Shown piece after piece: positions 62,470 through 64,000 of a DNA stretch of 64,000 nucleotides; position 1 is the first letter of the stretch, and the number at the start of each line of letters is the position of its first letter. The DNA lies in contig JACBWW010000004.1 of assembly GCA_020086605.1 (NCBI GenBank), positions 25,372,295-25,436,294 of the forward strand, written 5' to 3'. The notes under the pieces are model-generated. The model worked only from the letters and a program-made list of their open reading frames with translations. It made no database searches and had not been told where the DNA came from. The position numbers and the translations under genes are program-made. Origin of the DNA: Lanius collurio. Its lineage: Eukaryota; Chordata; Aves; Passeriformes; Laniidae.

Positions 62470-64000
62470 AAAAATTGTAGCCATTATTTCCGTGAAACAA
62501 TTCAGCAGTATAAGGGTTAAAAATCTCTTTGGGAAAATGTTGGTGTGAGTATCATGTTAATTTTCAGTACATCAGCCCAATCCTGCAGTGCAGGCACAGG
62601 GTCACCTTGTAATGTGTCTTTAGAGCACAAAACCTTGTTATCTGATGTACAAAGAAAGCATCTACCTGATTTTTGAACATGCTGCGACTGAAAGAAAAAA
62701 ATGTTGTACCTTAAGTACACACAATCACTTGAGAGTTGAGCGTCTGGAATACTGCTAATAAACAACAACAACAACAACAAGTTATATTTTAGGAGTTGTT
62801 AGGACATGAACCAACAGAGATTGAGAAATTCAAAGTTCACTGAAGGCTCTCTCCTCTTAATGACAAGCTGCCTTGAAGCTAGTATGTGTTTTCTTTCTCA
62901 CTCACTGCATCAGTCTTCACTTAGAAAGCCTTGATCCTTGTAAATCACTGTAACCTTAATGTTATTTAATCATAGTTTTTAAAAGTTAATTTCCATGAGA
63001 ACTGTATTTTAAAAAAAAGCCTAACTTGTCATTGAGGATTATAAAAATCCTTTATTTGCCTGGAGAACAGTACTCAGATCTGAATGAATAAGTGTAAGTG
63101 AAGAATGTGTTTCGACAGTTTGTTTATTAAAAATTTATTATGCAGCTAAAAGTTATATTGTATTTATAATATTTTAATGACAGTGACTGCACAGTTTCTG
63201 GTGCAGTCTACTAATATGCATTTAAAACTGTGCTATGGAAAATTCTAAAATATTTTAAATGTTCCCTTATGTCCACATAAATATCACTAGATTTGTTTTT
63301 ATTTCTCAAAACACCAAAAGCAATTAAATCATAAGCTTAATGAAATGCTGCTATTTGATTGAAGCTTTAACAATCTCATTGCAGAGTGAAAAGACAACTA
63401 CAATAAAAAAAAAGCTCATTAAGATTTAATCACATGAGTGAGGTGTAATTGTAGAGACAGAGGCCTGATAGTTTCCATCCACCTTTTTTTTCACCTGACA
63501 ACTCTAAATTCCATATTAACTGCATATAATATCAGTTTCTGGCATTCATGGAAATGCCTACCTTTCTCTTTTGAGTCAAAACCTTGGAAATGAGACTCTC
63601 ACAAAATATTAGTAGACTTTGATTTTTTCCTTGTCTTCAGTAAAAATAAGGCCTCCCCCAACTACTGTGGTAACATCAAAGCTTAAAGCAGATTAGGTTT
63701 TACTTGCTTAATTTTACCTTAAGCAGCATGAACTGGATACTTGGAACCTTCAGACATATTATGCTGCTAATGTCTGTGTGTGAGGCATGATGTAGTACTT
63801 GTTCAGGCCATGGACAAGTTTCCTATTATCTTTTAAAATATGTGATCAGAACTTGTTAAACTTTCTTGAGCCAAATTTGCAAGTGAAATTATTTATTTTT
63901 TGCATTTGCTACTGTAGGAAGTCAGTGTTAAGTGGCTCAAAAATATTGCAGCCTTGTGGATTACAGGTTAACAATTAGATCTTTAAAGCAAAAGTTATCA
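62470..64000 (+). other. CDIN1: CDIN1 intron to window end
   Basis: AT-rich, with a short (AAC)n run at 62761-62781. About 63,110-63,480 is repeat-free with many ATTA cores and one TGACAG (63178-63183), and might be constrained. No final CDIN1 exon seen. Confidence 0.55.
62761..62781. repeat. (AAC)n microsatellite
   Basis: Seven-unit AAC/CAA run ending in AAG. Confidence 0.9.

Overview
This is nuclear DNA from a vertebrate, almost certainly a bird. It is AT-rich, nearly free of coding sequence and intron-dominated, and its recognisable interspersed repeats are all CR1 LINEs, the typical avian retroposon. Three of the CR1 copies keep the characteristic CR1 3' end (CCTTCCAACC..CCATTCTATG..TTCTGTGA or variants).

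The only protein-coding gene I can support is CDIN1 (CDAN1-interacting nuclease 1, human C15orf41) on the + strand. Five internal exons lie at 826-905, 1258-1307, 4101-4168, 9145-9210 and 11591-11696. All have canonical AG/GT borders, and their split codons join into one open frame of about 123 residues. They cover roughly the central-to-C-terminal part of the protein, including the PD...ExK nuclease residues. Earlier exons lie upstream of the window. The final exon was not found, so the intron after 11696 appears to run more than 52 kb to the window end.

Layout. 1-825: intron. 826-11696: CDIN1 exons and introns, with old CR1 scraps and poly-T tracts. 11697-35640: intron with little recognisable content. 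35640-36475: a local inverted/direct duplication followed by an unclassified GC-richer block. About 40.6-42.4 kb: a stretch with the look of a conserved regulatory element and a dense cluster of TGACAG/TGACAA (MEIS/TALE-type) sites. 43.17-43.63 kb: an unexplained minus-strand open frame. 43.88-45.07 kb: a 5' CR1 ORF2 (endonuclease) fragment. 50.0, 52.5-53.2, 55.6, 56.3-57.05 and 62.2-62.5 kb: CR1 3' fragments, one internally deleted. 59.47-59.58 kb: a perfect compound (GGCA)11(GGAA)16 microsatellite.

In human the gene beyond CDIN1 is the TALE homeobox gene MEIS2. It is therefore plausible, but unproven, that the long intron hosts regulatory DNA for that neighbour; the TGACAR cluster is the most interesting lead. 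I saw no bacterial-type system, CRISPR array, rRNA or tRNA gene.
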